Source of the DNA: Verrucomicrobiota bacterium
GTDB taxonomy: Bacteria > Verrucomicrobiota > Verrucomicrobiia > Methylacidiphilales > JBCCWR01
DNA: 64,000 nucleotides
Reading direction: 5' to 3'
NCBI GenBank assembly: GCA_039192515.1
Contig: JBCCXA010000001.1
Coordinates: forward strand, 1-64,000
In this document: positions 19,171-27,134 of the stretch, piece after piece
How the letters are laid out: each line of letters starts with the position of its first letter
How positions within the stretch are numbered: the first letter of the stretch is position 1
Notes under the pieces: generated by a model
Database searches by the model: none
Seen by the model: the letters and a program-made list of their open reading frames with translations, nothing else
Told to the model about the DNA's origin: nothing
Made by a program: the position numbers and the translations under genes

Positions 19171-20345
19171 CCGATAAAATTCTGTATGTCGATGATGATC
19201 CAAAGATTCTAGCAGCCTATCAAAGAAACTTTCGAGATCGTTATCAGTTCGATACCGCTCCTAACGGAATAGAGGCATTATCTGCCATTAAAGAAAAAGG
19301 GCCATATGCCGTGGTCGTTGCAGATATGAAAATGCCAGAAATGTCTGGCTTAGACTTGTTAATTACCCTCCATAAAGAGCATAGCGATACTTCACGAATC
19401 ATGCTTACAGGTAATACCGACCAATCTACAGCCATAAACGCTGTTAATAGGGGGCATGTTTACCAATTTCTAACTAAACCATGTCCGAACGAAATGCTTG
19501 CTATGGCCTTAGATAGCGGGATCAAACAATACCGCCTCATATCGGCAGAGCGCGAGCTTTTAGAGAAAACATTGAAAGGTTCCGTCAAAGTGCTGACGGA
19601 TATTCTTTGCATGCTTCAGCCGCCTTCCTTCGGGCATTCGCAAAAACTAAGAGATTATGTTCGAACTTTTGCTAGAGAACTCGGACTGCAAGATACCTGG
19701 AAGCTCGAAGTAGCATCTATGTTGAGCTCGATTGGCTACATGGCAATACCACCAGATGTCATCGAACGCTATGTTGATGGAGAGCCACTAGCCCCGTCGG
19801 AGAAAGATATGATCCGGCGCATGCCAGAATTGGGTGCAAACCTTCTCCAAAATATTCCACGACTTGATGAGATTGCTCATATCATTCTGTATCAAAACAA
19901 GTTATTCGATGGAACTGGCTTTCCCGAAGATGGTGTATCAGGTAAGGATATTCCTTTAGGCGCAAGAATTATAAAATTGCTACAAGATATTATTCAGGTG
20001 GAAACCATGGAATCTATGGACATGACTCGACCAAAAGCATTAGACTATATTAAAGCTCGAGAGGGTTGGTATGATCCAGCTTTACTTGAGCGCACTAACT
20101 CTTGGCTAGAAAGATACTTAAAAGAAGCACCAAGGGCAGAGGTCATCATTGAGAACCTAAAGCCTGGATATGTTCTACTCGATGATTTGCAAACCTTGGA
20201 AGGCCTTAAGCTAGTCGGAGCAGGCCATACGCTTACACCTGTCGTCTTGCAGAGAGTGCGCAATTTTGCCCAACTCAACCAGATTCGTGAACCTATTATC
20301 ATTGAGGAGACTTCCATCGAAGAAGAATATGACCAGGCCCTTTAA
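19167..20345 (+). CDS. Response regulator with degenerate HD-GYP domain
   Basis: The N-terminal receiver (Asp53, Lys104) is intact. The rest aligns by eye with RpfG-type HD-GYP domains, including GHSQKLRDYV and DGTGFPEDG followed by IPLGARII. The metal-binding residues are largely lost. The HD of the usual HDIG block is replaced by SSIG (187-190), the later HH pair by YQNK (242-245), and GYP reads GFP. A cyclic di-GMP phosphodiesterase is therefore unlikely; a binding or protein-interaction role is more plausible. It is coupled to the upstream histidine kinase by a 4-bp overlap. Confidence 0.85.
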   Translation: MTDKILYVDDDPKILAAYQRNFRDRYQFDTAPNGIEALSAIKEKGPYAVVVADMKMPEMSGLDLLITLHKEHSDTSRIMLTGNTDQSTAINAVNRGHVYQFLTKPCPNEMLAMALDSGIKQYRLISAERELLEKTLKGSVKVLTDILCMLQPPSFGHSQKLRDYVRTFARELGLQDTWKLEVASMLSSIGYMAIPPDVIERYVDGEPLAPSEKDMIRRMPELGANLLQNIPRLDEIAHIILYQNKLFDGTGFPEDGVSGKDIPLGARIIKLLQDIIQVETMESMDMTRPKALDYIKAREGWYDPALLERTNSWLERYLKEAPRAEVIIENLKPGYVLLDDLQTLEGLKLVGAGHTLTPVVLQRVRNFAQLNQIREPIIIEETSIEEEYDQAL

Positions 20346-20631
20346 ACCAGCTGGTGTCATAGAAGTTGAACGAGATGCGTAAAAGCTTGCACCACTAAAA
20401 AAGAGCGTCGACGAAGATGTATCAATCGCTTCGTCAGAGCTTAGACCTTACAGGTCAGGGAAGGCGAAGCGATCAAGCATGCGGAGTACTCATCCAGATA
20501 GCAGTGGGACATGGGTCCTAGAAAGGTGGTACCTCTAGCAGACCCTAGGGACATCATACGGGTTTAATGCTTGCTATTCTAAGCATGCATAATAGTGTGC
20601 GTCTTAGTTATTTACTGGCCAATTATACCCT
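20346..20631. other. Intergenic stretch filled by dispersed repeat A
   Basis: No gene is seen. Most of the gap is taken by the first copy of a degenerate dispersed repeat, beginning within about 16 bp of the response regulator stop codon. The last 60 bp before the propeller gene are AT-rich and probably hold its promoter, but no convincing -35/-10 pair stands out. Confidence 0.5.
20361..20567. repeat. Dispersed degenerate repeat, copy A
   Basis: About 200 bp that resemble copies at about 31.8 kb and 51.6 kb. Shared blocks include agaagttgaacgagatgcg at the left end (also in copy B), cgaagatgtatc near the middle (also in copy C), and catcatacgggtt at the right end (near-match in copy B). Inside is a nested fold: ATCGCTTCG (20425-20433) pairs with CGAAGCGAT (20465-20473), enclosing a GACCT/AGGTC hairpin. 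Read as protein, one frame gives AKRSS followed by ST-P-D, matching copy C, but stops interrupt it. It may be a decayed mobile-element end or a structured element. Confidence 0.6.
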
Positions 20632-21888
20632 ATGATACACCGACTTATATCCGTATTCGCAATACTCCCCTGGCTTACCTGCTCAACTGATGCAAATACA
20701 GTTGACTGGTTAAACTGGCGAGGTCCTTATTACACAGGCGTATCCAAAGGCAGTGGAATACCTTTGAACAAGGAGTTAACATGGAGAACCCTTTTACCGG
20801 GACCTGGCTTATCCACACCGGTAGTTATTAAGGATAAAGTTTTTCTTACTTCATTAAGCGACAGTGGGAAGAAAACTTTAGCCATGGGACTAGACCTCAA
20901 AGATGGGAAAAAACTTTGGGAATACAGACTCGGGAGCGGTAAAGAGTATATGAGGAAATCTATCACCGCAGCGCCCTCACCGGTTTCTGATGGTCAGAAT
21001 ATTTATTTTCTAACTGCTACAGGAAATCTAGCTGCATTAGACCAGGATGGAAAGTTGATATGGAAGAGAGATCTTTCCAAAGACTACGGAAAGTTCATAG
21101 ATAACTTCGGCTATGCTTCAAGCCCAATTCTGCAAGATAATAAACTCATCATAGCTCTTTTGCGGGAAGTGAAACATGGAAAATCATTCCTCTTAGCCTT
21201 AGACCCTAAGGAAGGTAAAACCCTGTGGGAAATCGATCGACCTACAGAAGCTATAAAGGAGAGCCCTCGCTCCTACAGCACTCCACTGCCAATGAAATAT
21301 CAGAACAATGATGGCATCCTCCTAGCTGGGGGTGACTGCCTTACTTGGCACTCTCTTGAAAACGGCAAAGAGGGGTGGAGGCAGATGATTACTTTGAAAA
21401 AGTATGGCAACTGGAGACAAGTCGCGACTCCCTGTGTACAAGATGACACCATTTTTTACCCTCTTCCAAGAGGCCAAGTGCTCCGGGCTTATCAAGTAGC
21501 TTCAGACGGTGGAGCTATTAGGGAGCTGTGGGAGTATAAAGGAGCTATCCCAGATGCCTGCACGCCTATCGTACACAACAACATACTTTATGTGTTAGAT
21601 GGTCGAAGTAAGGTGCTCACTTGTTTCAACGCCAGTAACGGCAAGGTTATATGGCAGGACGAATTAGAAACGGAAGCGTATTTATATGCTTCACCCATCA
21701 TGGCAGATGGTAAAATTGTTTGTATCACTGAAATCGGTGAAGTCTTTGTATACGAAGCAAAACAGACAAAGAAGCGTTTGGCTCATTATAATCTTGAGGA
21801 AGAAGACTTCTTTGCTACTCCAGTAGTCCTAGAAAAGGGTATGCTAGTTCGCTCTAAAGAAGCCCTTCTTTATCTAGCAGCCAAGTAA
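20632..21888 (+). CDS. Secreted PQQ-like beta-propeller protein
   Basis: The 418-residue protein starts with a signal sequence (residues about 1-22). Repeated blades follow, recognisable by patterns such as LDLKDGKKLWEYR, LDQDGKLIWKRD, LDPKEGKTLWEID and FNASNGKVIWQDE, each with the GK-x-x-W signature of PQQ-type propellers. The opening motif DWLNWRGPYYTGVS is typical of a large Planctomycete/Verrucomicrobial family of extracytoplasmic propellers related to BamB. Catalytic quinoprotein dehydrogenase residues are not evident, so a scaffolding or binding role in the envelope is more likely than an enzyme. Confidence 0.82.
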   Translation: MIHRLISVFAILPWLTCSTDANTVDWLNWRGPYYTGVSKGSGIPLNKELTWRTLLPGPGLSTPVVIKDKVFLTSLSDSGKKTLAMGLDLKDGKKLWEYRLGSGKEYMRKSITAAPSPVSDGQNIYFLTATGNLAALDQDGKLIWKRDLSKDYGKFIDNFGYASSPILQDNKLIIALLREVKHGKSFLLALDPKEGKTLWEIDRPTEAIKESPRSYSTPLPMKYQNNDGILLAGGDCLTWHSLENGKEGWRQMITLKKYGNWRQVATPCVQDDTIFYPLPRGQVLRAYQVASDGGAIRELWEYKGAIPDACTPIVHNNILYVLDGRSKVLTCFNASNGKVIWQDELETEAYLYASPIMADGKIVCITEIGEVFVYEAKQTKKRLAHYNLEEEDFFATPVVLEKGMLVRSKEALLYLAAK

Positions 21889-22018
21889 CCTTATAAAGCC
21901 GAACTGCCATAGGTTTTAATTCCTTGAGACTTTTTTCACAGCTTCTTAGCAAAGGGTTGCATTTATTCCGTTCTGCAACTTTACTAGAAGACTCGAAGAT
22001 TCTCCGGAGTTCTTGGAT

Positions 22019-24463
22019 ATGTTGAAAATTCGCCCGACAGGGGATATAAATAATTCGGTAAGTAGCTTTATGCCCAGAGCACAGGTTGAGTTAAAACTTA
22101 TTCAAGACACAGTCGCGATTATTCTCTCGGGACTAGGATTATTATTGATTCTGGCACTTGTATCCTATGACCGCTCAGATATAGGTTTTTTCACCTCCCC
22201 CGCTAACGACCCCAAGGTCAACTTTATCGGACCTGTTGGCGCCTACGTGGCTGCTGGACTCTTTCTTTCTATAGGATTGGCTGCATATCTAGTGCCCTTC
22301 ATCATGATCCTTGCCGGCATTGCTCTAGTTCTTGGCGCTCAGATAGATTATCGGTTCAAAGCCATCTGGCTCGCTATTATGATTATTAGTGGCGCGGCTT
22401 TAATTCAATTTGCTGAACCCCTGTTGGGAGGAATGATTGAGGATGTCCCTCCTGGAGGCGCCTTAGGCTGGCTTATTACCGATAGACTTCTCTCCCAAGC
22501 ACTTGGCACAGTTGGAGCAGCAATTTTATTATCAACCATCTACGCTAGTAGTTTGATTTTACTTTTTGAAATTAAACCCATTAAAGTCGCCATCTCTATA
22601 TGGGAGTTATCCTTTGCTTGGTATAAGGAGCGAGAGCGAATCAGAATAGAGTCTGCTGACCCCATAGAGCGTATCGAAATAGAGCGCAAAAAATTGGCTA
22701 AGCAAGAAAAGAAACTTCGCAAAAAATTGGAAAAGGAAGGCCTAAAGGCCCTAAAACCTCATGATATTTCCGAGGAAGAAGACGCCTATACAGAGTCTAA
22801 ACTTCGTAAAAAAGATCCCCAAAAATCTATCTCTGCTTCCAAATCCTTAGACAATAAGAAGTCTGAGTCTACTCGCACAGAGTCTACCAGCTCAACAATA
22901 GACCCGATACCCGAAGTTACCTTAAAGACTTATGACGACTACAAGGTGCCGTCCCTCGACATACTAACTCCTAAACAGCGAGACCAAAACGCGGGTAAAG
23001 ATAGCGATGAAATGACTAACAACTTGGACATCCTTGTTCATACTTTAAAACAGTTTGGGATTGAGGTTGAGCCAGGCAATATCACCAAGGGTGCTACCAT
23101 CACTCGCTATGAAGTTTACCCTGCTCCAGGCATTCGGGTTGAAAGAATTTCCAGTTTGTCCAAGAATTTATCCCGCGCGCTTAAAGCCGAACGAATCAAT
23201 ATACTAGCACCTATCCCAGGCAAGGATACTGTTGGCATTGAAGTAGGAAACTCGAAAAAACTCATGATTGTGCTACGTGAGTTATTTGAATCAGAATTAT
23301 GGAAAACAACCCGTGCCAAGCTACCTATTGCATTAGGTAAGGATGTTTATGGACAAGTGATCGTGGCGGACCTAGCAGATATGCCTCACCTACTCATTGC
23401 AGGGAGCACAGGATCTGGGAAGTCTGTTTGTGTTAATACCATTCTCATGAGTTTAGTCTACCGCTTCAGCCCTGAGGACCTTAGGCTTATTCTTGTTGAT
23501 CCTAAAGTCGTTGAACTGCAGGTTTATAATCGCTTGCCCCACCTGGTTGTTCCTGTTGTAACAGAGCCAAAGAAGGTGCTAGTCGCCTTGCGCTGGGTAA
23601 TCAATGAAATGGAAAAGCGCTATCGGACTATGGCACAAGCGGGTGTTAGAAACGTTTCTGCTTACAATAAACTTGCTAAACGCCGCAAGAAGGAAAGTGA
23701 AACTGAAATCTCTGCCAGTTCTAATTCTGCAGATAACCTAGCGAGTTCTGAAGAAGGCGGCGAATTACTAAGCATGACAGATATTTCAGCTAATACCGAG
23801 GAGCAACCCGAGCATATGCCCTATATCGTCGTGATCATCGATGAGCTTGCAGATTTAATGCAAACGAGTTCTGCGGATGTTGAATTAGCTATTGCCAGAC
23901 TCTCCGCTAAAGCGAGGGCTGCTGGCATACATCTTATCATCGCTACTCAAACACCCAGAGCCTCTGTAATTACAGGGGTTATCAAAACAAATGTCCCATG
24001 CCGAATTGCTTTTCAAGTGCCAAGTGCCCTCGATTCTCGAGTCATACTAGATGAAAACGGCGCTGAAAACTTGCTTGGTAAGGGCGATATGCTTTACTTA
24101 CCACCTGGCTCTTCAAAAGTGGTGCGAGCGCAGGGAGCTTTTGTTTCAGAAGAAGAAGTGAAGGATGTAGTAGAATTTGTAGGTAATGATTCAGAGCAGA
24201 TTTTTAATGAAGAAATTCACGAAAAACTAAGGAAAGATGTTCCCGAACAAGAGGAGCGTTCTCCCCAGGACGAGGCTCTTATTGAGCGATGCCTAGAAGT
24301 CATACGCCAAGAAAAACGAGCATCCACTTCTTTGCTTCAAAGACGTTTACGGATTGGATACAACAAAGCATCTTGGGTCATGGACCAACTGGAAATACAA
24401 GGAGTCGTAGGACCTCGCGAGGGGGCCCGTGATAGAGAAATCTTAATGGATCTTGATACTTAA
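22019..24463 (+). CDS. ftsK: DNA translocase FtsK/SpoIIIE
   Basis: FtsK anchors at the septum and pumps DNA to resolve the chromosome terminus during division. Four to five transmembrane helices occupy residues about 25-185, then a charged, lysine/glutamate-rich linker (about 200-320), then the RecA-like motor with Walker A AGSTGSGKSVCVN, the block LVDPKVVELQVYNRLPHL and Walker B VVIIDELADLM. The C-terminal winged-helix gamma domain (LLQRRLRIGYNKASWVMDQL) for polar DNA signals is present. A TTG two codons upstream is in frame, but the ATG at 22019 is preferred. The linker is short compared with enterobacterial FtsK. Confidence 0.96.
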   Translation: MLKIRPTGDINNSVSSFMPRAQVELKLIQDTVAIILSGLGLLLILALVSYDRSDIGFFTSPANDPKVNFIGPVGAYVAAGLFLSIGLAAYLVPFIMILAGIALVLGAQIDYRFKAIWLAIMIISGAALIQFAEPLLGGMIEDVPPGGALGWLITDRLLSQALGTVGAAILLSTIYASSLILLFEIKPIKVAISIWELSFAWYKERERIRIESADPIERIEIERKKLAKQEKKLRKKLEKEGLKALKPHDISEEEDAYTESKLRKKDPQKSISASKSLDNKKSESTRTESTSSTIDPIPEVTLKTYDDYKVPSLDILTPKQRDQNAGKDSDEMTNNLDILVHTLKQFGIEVEPGNITKGATITRYEVYPAPGIRVERISSLSKNLSRALKAERINILAPIPGKDTVGIEVGNSKKLMIVLRELFESELWKTTRAKLPIALGKDVYGQVIVADLADMPHLLIAGSTGSGKSVCVNTILMSLVYRFSPEDLRLILVDPKVVELQVYNRLPHLVVPVVTEPKKVLVALRWVINEMEKRYRTMAQAGVRNVSAYNKLAKRRKKESETEISASSNSADNLASSEEGGELLSMTDISANTEEQPEHMPYIVVIIDELADLMQTSSADVELAIARLSAKARAAGIHLIIATQTPRASVITGVIKTNVPCRIAFQVPSALDSRVILDENGAENLLGKGDMLYLPPGSSKVVRAQGAFVSEEEVKDVVEFVGNDSEQIFNEEIHEKLRKDVPEQEERSPQDEALIERCLEVIRQEKRASTSLLQRRLRIGYNKASWVMDQLEIQGVVGPREGARDREILMDLDT

Positions 24464-24470
24464 GAACGTC

Positions 24471-25346
24471 ATGAGTCGGGAAATGGATAATGGAAATGTA
24501 GGATCGCGGTTACAGTCAGCACGAAAAGCTCGCAACTGGACTATCGAGGAAGCGGCCAAGCGGACTAAAATTAAAAAGGATGCTTTGCAAAAGTTGGAAA
24601 CCAATTCTTTTGACGACCTTCCCAGCGTTGCCTACGCCCGCGGTTTTGTTCGCATCTACGCGAAAGAGTTAGGTTTAGACCCTTGGTCTTTATTACGTGA
24701 TTTTGATGGAAATACAGATGAGGAATTAGACCTTAGCGAACTACATGCTGAGGATCTTGAGGCTATTCCTAAACGTAAGCAACCCAACAAAGTAAGCCCC
24801 GTAGGTATTGGCTTGCTCATGTTTCTTACAGCAGGCCTTTTCATAGCAGTAATTTTAGGCTTTTACCTCTATCGTATCTGGCCGGAACTTTTTCCAGAAG
24901 CAAAGCAAAGTCCGCTTATAGAGCTGGCGCAAACATTAACCCTCAGTGAAGACGATCTTATTGGAGAAGCACCTGTAGAGGATAAAGTGCTCAAAGCCCA
25001 ACCCGTAGAAGTCCCCAAAGCAGCTCCAGCCGTTCCCATGGTCAAACCAGCGGCACCAGCCTTTATCAGCCACTCACTGAGGCTTAGCATAGCCAATGGC
25101 ATTGAAAAGAAGAGGCGCTGGGTCCGAGTAGAAGGCATGTCAAATGAAAGGAAGCACACCATTTTTGAAGGCCATATTGACGAAGGCGCTGTGATACCCC
25201 CACTTGATTATGCTCCCTGGGCTGCAGAGGCTTTTATTGTTACGATGCGAGACGCATCCGTAGTCAATATCTGGTTAAATGAGGAAAATCAAGGGTCCTA
25301 CCCCAAAGCAGAGCCGAAACGACTACGCTTGCCTAAGGAACTGTAA
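24471..25346 (+). CDS. rodZ: RodZ-like helix-turn-helix membrane protein
   Basis: The architecture matches RodZ: an N-terminal HTH_25 domain (VGSRLQSARKARNWTIEEAA onward), a charged juxtamembrane region, one transmembrane helix (LLMFLTAGLFIAVILGFYLYRIW), and an extracytoplasmic Pro/Ala-rich segment leading into a beta-rich C-terminal domain. RodZ links the MreB cytoskeleton to the cell-wall machinery, although homologues with other roles exist. The start is ambiguous. A TTG at 24453 would overlap ftsK, while ATGs at 24471 and 24486 avoid it; 24471 is listed. Its place behind ftsK and before pgsA fits a cell-envelope operon. Confidence 0.8.
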   Translation: MSREMDNGNVGSRLQSARKARNWTIEEAAKRTKIKKDALQKLETNSFDDLPSVAYARGFVRIYAKELGLDPWSLLRDFDGNTDEELDLSELHAEDLEAIPKRKQPNKVSPVGIGLLMFLTAGLFIAVILGFYLYRIWPELFPEAKQSPLIELAQTLTLSEDDLIGEAPVEDKVLKAQPVEVPKAAPAVPMVKPAAPAFISHSLRLSIANGIEKKRRWVRVEGMSNERKHTIFEGHIDEGAVIPPLDYAPWAAEAFIVTMRDASVVNIWLNEENQGSYPKAEPKRLRLPKEL

Positions 25347-25363
25347 TCTTACAAGGGCAGCTC

Positions 25364-25945
25364 ATGAATCTACCCAACCAGCTTACTGTAGGACGCCTCA
25401 TTCTCTGCGGGCTATTTACTGTTATACTGGAGCTCCCCTATCCTTGGACCGGTTTAGCGGCACTAAGTATTTTTATCATTGCTAGCATTACCGACTGGTT
25501 AGATGGATATCTTGCTAGAAAGTGGAATCTTATCACAGATTTTGGGAAGCTTTTAGACCCGCTTGCCGACAAGATCTTGATTGCTGCGGCTTATATCCAC
25601 TTTGTTGACATCGGTATGGCTCCAGCATGGGTAGTAGTATGTATTGTGACTCGTGAATTTCTCATCACAGGCTTACGCATGCTGGCAGCTGCCAAAGGAA
25701 CTATTTTAGCTGCGGAAAAACTTGGAAAACATAAAACCATTTCACAAATAGTTACCGCACTAGTAGCTCTAATATTAGAGGCTTCAGAGGATATAGGCTG
25801 GCAATTTATAGATAGTGCAGCAGCCAGAGAATGGATTGTCATACCTCTTATGATGATTACATTATTCTTTACTTTGCTTTCCGGCCTCAACTACTTCACT
25901 AAAAATATGCATCTATTTGATGACGACAAAGGTAAGAACACGTGA
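25364..25945 (+). CDS. pgsA: CDP-diacylglycerol-glycerol-3-phosphate 3-phosphatidyltransferase
   Basis: This integral membrane enzyme transfers the phosphatidyl group from CDP-diacylglycerol to glycerol-3-phosphate, the committed step to phosphatidylglycerol and cardiolipin. The CDP-alcohol phosphotransferase signature is complete: DWLDGYLARKWN, then FGKLLDPLADK, giving the D-x2-DG-x2-AR-x8-G-x3-D-x3-D pattern. Five or so hydrophobic helices are visible and the length (193) is typical. It overlaps the downstream DUF1802 gene by 4 bp, indicating coupled translation. Related phosphatidylserine synthases have the same core motif, but the N-terminus NLPNQLTVGRLI favours PgsA. Confidence 0.93.
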   Translation: MNLPNQLTVGRLILCGLFTVILELPYPWTGLAALSIFIIASITDWLDGYLARKWNLITDFGKLLDPLADKILIAAAYIHFVDIGMAPAWVVVCIVTREFLITGLRMLAAAKGTILAAEKLGKHKTISQIVTALVALILEASEDIGWQFIDSAAAREWIVIPLMMITLFFTLLSGLNYFTKNMHLFDDDKGKNT

Positions 25946-26487
25946 GCAAAATAGCCTTCAAAGAATGGCAGGTGGTTTGCGAGGCCTTACGCATTGGAAA
26001 GCAAAGTATTATTCTTAGGAAAGGCGGTATCGCCGAAGGAAAACAAGGTTTTGAATTCAAACACTCCTTATTTTCTCTTTACCCGACCCTTTTCCATCAA
26101 CAGCACGAATTGACAAATTGGAATGATGGTAAAGCTCTAGAGGGCCATGATAAACAAGACGTCTCAATTCAGACTGTCTGCAAGGTAATTCACGCCTGCG
26201 TTCTTACAGACTGGGAAAAAGTGTTAGCTCTAAGCCCCTATCACATATGGAAAGAAGAAGTTATTCATGAGCGCTTTGAATATAACAATGCTAGGGCCAT
26301 TCATTTAGCACTGGTTCGAAGTTATAATTTAAATAGACCTATACAGCTCAACTACGACAAATCCTATGGAGGATGCAAGTCTTGGATAGAACTGAAGGAA
26401 GATCCTTGCCAACAGGATTCTACTCCTGCCGTTGATGATCATAACTTTGACACATTGCACCGAGATCTAAAAAATATCTATGAATAA
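25942..26487 (+). CDS. DUF1802 family protein
   Basis: The 181-residue soluble protein opens with AFKEWQVVCEALRIGKQSIILRKGG, the hallmark of DUF1802, and continues with a conserved FEFKHSLFSLYPTLFHQQ block. No enzymatic activity is known for this family to my knowledge. Translation starts at a GTG inside the pgsA stop region (4-bp overlap), and a DJ-1 family gene follows after 11 bp, so these genes probably form one transcript with ftsK, the RodZ-like gene and pgsA. Confidence 0.82.
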   Translation: MSKIAFKEWQVVCEALRIGKQSIILRKGGIAEGKQGFEFKHSLFSLYPTLFHQQHELTNWNDGKALEGHDKQDVSIQTVCKVIHACVLTDWEKVLALSPYHIWKEEVIHERFEYNNARAIHLALVRSYNLNRPIQLNYDKSYGGCKSWIELKEDPCQQDSTPAVDDHNFDTLHRDLKNIYE

Positions 26488-26498
26488 ATGATTCTATA

Positions 26499-27047
26499 AT
26501 GAAAGCACTCATCCCACTAGCTAAAGGTTTTGAGGAAATAGAGGCCATAGTTGTTATCGACGTGCTACGAAGGGCTGGAATAGATGTCATCGTTGCCTCT
26601 TTGGAACATGGAACTGTAACCGCATCTCGAAAGACAAAGCATCTAGCTGGCAGCTTACTTCAGGATGTCTTGGACCAAGATTTTGATCTTATTGTTTTAC
26701 CAGGAGGCAGACCAGGTGCTGATCATCTACGTGACCACCTACCACTCATCAACAAGCTTAAGGCACAAGATCTTGAAGGAAGATGGCTAGCTGCCATATG
26801 TGCAGCACCCCTTGCCTTACATAGAGCGGGCATACTAGATGGTAAGGTTTTCACAAGCCATCCCACGACAGTAAATGAACTGCCTAGAACCAGAACCGAG
26901 GAGCAAATCTCTGTAGATGGCAAACTTATCACGGCTCAAGGTGCAGGCGTTAGTTTTGAATTCGCTTTCGAGATTGTTAAACAACTTTGCGGGTCAGAAA
27001 AAGTTAATGAAGTCAATCAAGGCTTACTCTTTCAAGTGCAACATTGA
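26499..27047 (+). CDS. DJ-1/PfpI family protein
   Basis: This is a 182-residue flavodoxin-like protein of the DJ-1/YajL branch. The nucleophile elbow AAICAAPLALHRAG has the reactive cysteine (near residue 106), the N-terminal glutamate lies in GFEEIEAI, and the conserved LPGGRPGADHLRD loop is present. Relatives act in oxidative-stress protection, glyoxal detoxification or protein deglycation, and some are called ThiJ without any role in thiamine synthesis. The gene is last in the ftsK-pgsA run, facing the convergent VWA gene. Confidence 0.88.
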   Translation: MKALIPLAKGFEEIEAIVVIDVLRRAGIDVIVASLEHGTVTASRKTKHLAGSLLQDVLDQDFDLIVLPGGRPGADHLRDHLPLINKLKAQDLEGRWLAAICAAPLALHRAGILDGKVFTSHPTTVNELPRTRTEEQISVDGKLITAQGAGVSFEFAFEIVKQLCGSEKVNEVNQGLLFQVQH

Positions 27048-27134
27048 GTTACCGTTTGCTCAGAAACACTAAGCCATCATCCCCAAAAATGATCTAGATT
27101 AAGGCAGTAACAGAACCTCGTAACTTTGGCAAAT

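Noticed and set aside
20440..20480. A signal recognition particle RNA match at caggtcaggg
   Set aside because: The similarity is only a few bases and the related copies B and C do not share it, so it is better explained as part of the dispersed repeat.
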